From NCBI GenBank assembly GCA_028703495.1, contig JAQVMT010000012.1, positions 1 to 59,040 on the forward strand: a stretch of DNA of 59,040 bases, given 5' to 3'. The notes under the pieces were generated by a model, which worked only from the letters and a program-made list of their open reading frames with translations, was not told the origin of the DNA and did not search any database. A program made the translations under genes and the position numbers. This DNA comes from Clostridia bacterium (GTDB lineage: Bacteria; Bacillota; Clostridia; Christensenellales; CAG-314). Position 1 is the stretch's first letter. Every line of letters begins with the position of its first letter. Shown here in pieces: positions 56,695-59,040 of this stretch.

Positions 56695-57489
56695 TCATCC
56701 GCGCTTTCTTTTTATGTGACGCTCCAGCAGTGCGACCGCTGCGTACATCACACCCGCAAGCACGCACAGCACCACAGTGCAAGTCATGACCAGGTCGAGC
56801 TTAAACACCTGCGATCCATACACTATCAAATAGCCCAATCCTCTTTCCGAAACGAGGTATTCGCCCATAATCGTACCAACCCAGCTCATTCCGACGTTAA
56901 TTTTGAGTGAGCTTACCAGCGTTGGAATATTGCCCGGAAATACTAGCTTGAAGAATATTTGCGCTCTCGTCGCATTCATTGTTTTCATTAGAAGTATTTT
57001 GTTTTTGTCGGTTTGCAAAAAGCCCGACAACATATTCAAGGTCGTAATTACCACCGAAATTAGTACCGCCATTGTAATAATCGATGCTTCCCCCGTTCCC
57101 ACCCATACGATAATTATCGGTCCCAAAGCAATTTTGGGCAATGAATTCAGAACAACCAAATAGGGTTCGAATACGCTTTTGAGAAGTGACGACCACCATA
57201 AAGCAATCGCAACCGCTGTACCCAGCACCGTCCCGATAATGAAACCCCAAAAGGTTTCCTTTGTGGAGACGTATGCATGCGTAAACAGGCTGTCGCCGGA
57301 AATTTCGCGAAACGTTCGGTAAATGCGCAACGGAGAGCTGAAAATAAAGCCGTCGATAACATTCAAGCGCACCAATATTTCCCATAAAAACAGAAAAAAC
57401 ACTATGAATCCGACTTGTAATCCGAATACCAATGTTTTTCTTTTCTTTAGCTTCCTCAGGTATGCTTTATGAGCCGATAGATTTTGCAT
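56695..57489 (-). CDS. ABC transporter permease (SsuC/TauC/ThiX type)
   Basis: A 264-residue permease with about six membrane helices and the family's EAA-like loop in MKTMNATRAQIFFKLVFPGNIPTLVSSLKI. FSSPLRIYRTFREI and SWVGTIMGEYLVSERGLGYLI are typical of nitrate/sulfonate/taurine and pyrimidine-precursor importers. I start at MQNLSAHKAY with GGAGG ten bases upstream. It follows the ATPase gene. The solute-binding protein is missing from the window, so the substrate is open (aliphatic sulfonate, thiamine precursor or riboflavin-type). Confidence 0.9.
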   Translation of the reverse strand: MQNLSAHKAYLRKLKKRKTLVFGLQVGFIVFFLFLWEILVRLNVIDGFIFSSPLRIYRTFREISGDSLFTHAYVSTKETFWGFIIGTVLGTAVAIALWWSSLLKSVFEPYLVVLNSLPKIALGPIIIVWVGTGEASIITMAVLISVVITTLNMLSGFLQTDKNKILLMKTMNATRAQIFFKLVFPGNIPTLVSSLKINVGMSWVGTIMGEYLVSERGLGYLIVYGSQVFKLDLVMTCTVVLCVLAGVMYAAVALLERHIKRKRG

Positions 57490-57525
57490 ATTTATCAATT
57501 CCTCCGAGTATTAGCGAGTTTTAAA

Positions 57526-57690
57526 GCGCGTCAATGGTTTTACTGCTTTTTTGCATCATCCATTCTTTCGAGTTGCGGCGCTGCATTGAGTTCGCTCCAA
57601 ATCGCATCAATGGCATTATAGCTTTTTTGCGTCGTCCATTCTTTCGAGTTGCGGCGCTGCATTTAGTTCGCTCCAAATCGCGTCGAACAT
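57526..57690 (-). repeat. Duplication of the ABC ATPase 3' end, 76-bp offset
   Basis: The last 25 or so codons and stop of the ATPase gene (57616-57690) are repeated almost unchanged downstream at 57540-57614. CATTCTTTCG lies at 57561 and 57637. The copy would encode the same AIWSELNAAPQLERMDDAKK with a final Gln instead of Leu before a stop. Most differences are single-base, many of them synonymous (GTC/ATC, GCG/GCA). Confidence 0.95.
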
Positions 57691-58407
57691 TTCGGAAAAA
57701 GTCGGAGCCTCTCTACGCTTAAGCGGCGTTTTTATGTGTCCGAGCTTTGGATATAATGTGCGCTTTACCGTCGCGGGACGGTCGCTTAGTACGATAATCT
57801 TGTCCGCAAGCGATATTGCTTCGCTTATGTCGTGCGTCACCAAAAGCGCGGTCTTGTTTTCGATTTTAATTATTGAGTAAACATCATCACACACGTTAAG
57901 CCGCGTCTGATAATCCAAAGCCGAAAAAGGTTCGTCCAACAGCAACAGCTTGGGATTGAGCGCAAGTGTACGAATCAATGCTGCGCGCTGTCTCATTCCA
58001 CCGCTTAGCTCGTCGGGCTTGTGAGACTTGAACGCCGCAAGCCCGTATTTATCCAAAAGTAAATCTACATATCCCAAATGCTCGCTGTCGAGCTTGTGTT
58101 GAATCTCCAGCCCCAAAATTATGTTCTTGTATACCGTACGCCACTCGAAAAGATGATCCCTTTGGAGCATATATCCTATGTCTGTTCGGTTAACCTTGCT
58201 TACGGGCGTTCCGTTTATGCTTATCATGCCATCGGTTGGCTTTAGCAAACCGCATACAAGCGACAATAATGTAGTCTTGCCGCATCCGCTGGGCCCCAAA
58301 ACCGCGACAAACTCCCCCTCCTCAACATCAAAGCTGACTCCCGTCAGAGCCGCCGTCTCCTCCGTCTTTGTGTAGTATGTAAAGCTTACGTTATCCAATT
58401 TAAGCAT
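57616..58407 (-). CDS. ABC transporter ATP-binding protein (SsuB/TauB type)
   Basis: The ATPase partner of the permease at 56.7 kb. Walker A GPSGCGKTT, Q-loop MLQRDHLFEW, signature ELSGGMRQRAALIRTLA, Walker B LLLLDEPFSALD and VTHDISEAISLADKIIVLSDRP (the switch His and D-loop of the nitrate/sulfonate group). Length 263. It is the first of the two-gene unit; its 3' end is duplicated before the permease. No riboswitch was recognised upstream. Confidence 0.93.
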   Translation of the reverse strand: MLKLDNVSFTYYTKTEETAALTGVSFDVEEGEFVAVLGPSGCGKTTLLSLVCGLLKPTDGMISINGTPVSKVNRTDIGYMLQRDHLFEWRTVYKNIILGLEIQHKLDSEHLGYVDLLLDKYGLAAFKSHKPDELSGGMRQRAALIRTLALNPKLLLLDEPFSALDYQTRLNVCDDVYSIIKIENKTALLVTHDISEAISLADKIIVLSDRPATVKRTLYPKLGHIKTPLKRREAPTFSEMFDAIWSELNAAPQLERMDDAKKL

Positions 58408-58484
58408 TGACGCTCCCCCAAAATCCCTTCGGATAGGTGTATCTTTTTTGCATATCTTCCCTATGTGCTGTTAATTCGCATATA

Positions 58485-58590
58485 GACAATTGTTTACATT
58501 CGGCTTTAATTCCGAAAAAGATAATTGCTTATATTCGGCTTTCATTCCAAAAAAGACAATTGTTTACATTCGGCTATTCGGTCGGAATAA
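58485..58590. repeat. Tandem array, 35-bp period
   Basis: GACAATTGTTTACATTCGGC-like units begin at 58485, 58520 and 58555, exactly 35 bases apart. The second is diverged (GATAATTGCTTATATTCGGC). Confidence 0.88.
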
Positions 58591-58827
58591 AGACAAAAAG
58601 CCGACTGCGGTTACGCATAATGCGCAACCTCGATTAAACTATCCTTTGACTGCTTGCACCGCACGACAAGTATTTTTTTCTATGTCAATCGCCGTAATGC
58701 CGCTCATTTGCTTCGACAACTTAGGCGCGAGGTTCACTGTATTATACGAGTATTCGACAAAAATGTGTTAAAACAAAAAATAATTACGCAAGGTCGTTTC
58801 CTTTATTTGCTTCAAGCACGGAAAAAA

Positions 58828-58880
58828 ACAAATACTAACACACTTACCAAAATGTAGAAATCAGGCGTTACTTAGTATAA
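58828..58880 (-). repeat. Dispersed intergenic element, copy 6 (reverse)
   Basis: On the minus strand ATACTAAGTAACGCCTGATT, TCTACATTTTGG, TAAGTGTGTTAGTATTTG follow each other, matching the element at 46541. It lies about 60 bases from the IS left end. Confidence 0.75.
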
Positions 58881-58939
58881 ATACAGTTTAAGTTAAAAGC
58901 GTATTCCCTTGACATGGAGTAGTATACTTAGAATAGAGT

Positions 58940-59040
58940 TGTCAAACACCCTAAAATCTAATAGAATAAAAGAAGAGGAAGGAAGGCAGAATTATGACAA
59001 CTTACAGTAGAGAATTCAAAGAACAAGCAATCAAGTTATC
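58940..59040 (+). mobile_element. IS3-family insertion sequence, left end (cut by right edge)
   Basis: A TGTCAAACACCCTAAAAT start at 58940 could be the left inverted repeat (IS3 ends begin with TG), followed 54 bases later by the transposase start. The right end is outside the window, so the limits are not proven. Confidence 0.55.
58994..59040 (+). CDS. IS3-family transposase OrfA-like, first 15 codons
   Basis: ATG after GGAAGG encodes MTTYSREFKEQAIKL, typical of the helix-turn-helix start of IS3-family OrfA (IS150/IS2-type) proteins. The gene is cut by the window edge. Confidence 0.75.
   Translation, partial: MTTYSREFKEQAIKL

Larger units (their letters stand above)
58408..58993. other. 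Gap before the IS3-like gene
   Basis: It holds a 35-bp tandem array, a copy of the dispersed element, and the probable left end of the insertion sequence (listed separately). No gene is supported. Confidence 0.5.

Noticed and set aside
58408-58480. TPP or similar riboswitch upstream of the SsuB/ThiX-like genes
   Set aside because: The expected conserved CTGAGA and related core were not found.

Overview
The window looks like a piece of chromosome from an anaerobic, spore-forming member of the Clostridia (Firmicutes). The evidence is the Firmicutes gene order tig-clpP-clpX-lon-engB, a CIRCE-controlled groES-groEL pair, the cortex-lytic germination pair sleB-ypeB, a CwlD-type amidase, a DivIVA-like protein, MazF, and an NfnAB-type electron-bifurcating transhydrogenase. 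Base composition is moderate and genes are on both strands, mostly minus. No rRNA, tRNA or CRISPR array was found. The only clear mobile gene is an IS3-like transposase start cut by the right edge. The species cannot be named from the sequence.

Layout. 0-2.7 kb: phosphate acetyltransferase (cut by the left edge), divergent tmcAL, and a hypothetical protein. 2.8-10 kb: a protein quality-control block on the minus strand (tig, then clpP-clpX-lon-engB). 10-16.4 kb: rqcH, dCMP deaminase, groES-groEL and a chloramphenicol-acetyltransferase-like enzyme. 16.4-24 kb: an amino-acid ABC importer whose binding protein looks circularly permuted, glutamine synthetase and a large unknown protein. 24-32 kb: a redox block with nfnB-nfnA, then a multi-subunit amine/proline dehydrogenase (two FAD flavoproteins plus three Fe-S proteins) and pruA; together these fit proline-to-glutamate oxidation. 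32-39.3 kb: yraN-rnhB, htpG, a methyltransferase, ypeB and sleB. 39.9-46.6 kb: mazF, lgt, pncB, a DivIVA-like protein, an EamA transporter and a DUF421 protein. 46.6-54.8 kb: an orphan E2-like acyltransferase, a lipoprotein of about 2070 residues joining a subtilisin-type protease to a BspA-like leucine-rich-repeat region, and a MarR-like regulator. 54.8-59 kb: an AT-rich gap with four DnaA-box-like sites, a CwlD-like amidase, and an ABC permease-ATPase pair lacking its binding protein.

The most unusual signal is between the genes. Very many 3' flanks carry short tandem arrays (2-6 units, often 39-41 bp) that differ in sequence from locus to locus. In several the gene-proximal unit is the gene's own last codons and stop. 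Clear cases are the CAT-like gene, htpG, groES, the ABC ATPase at 57.6 kb, ypeB, engB and the FAD oxidoreductase at 26.7 kb; clpX, lon, tmcAL and the amidase are probable. At rnhB, yraN and lgt similar duplications are in frame and seem to have become extra protein sequence. A separate dispersed element of about 50 bp with inverted ends recurs in at least five gaps.
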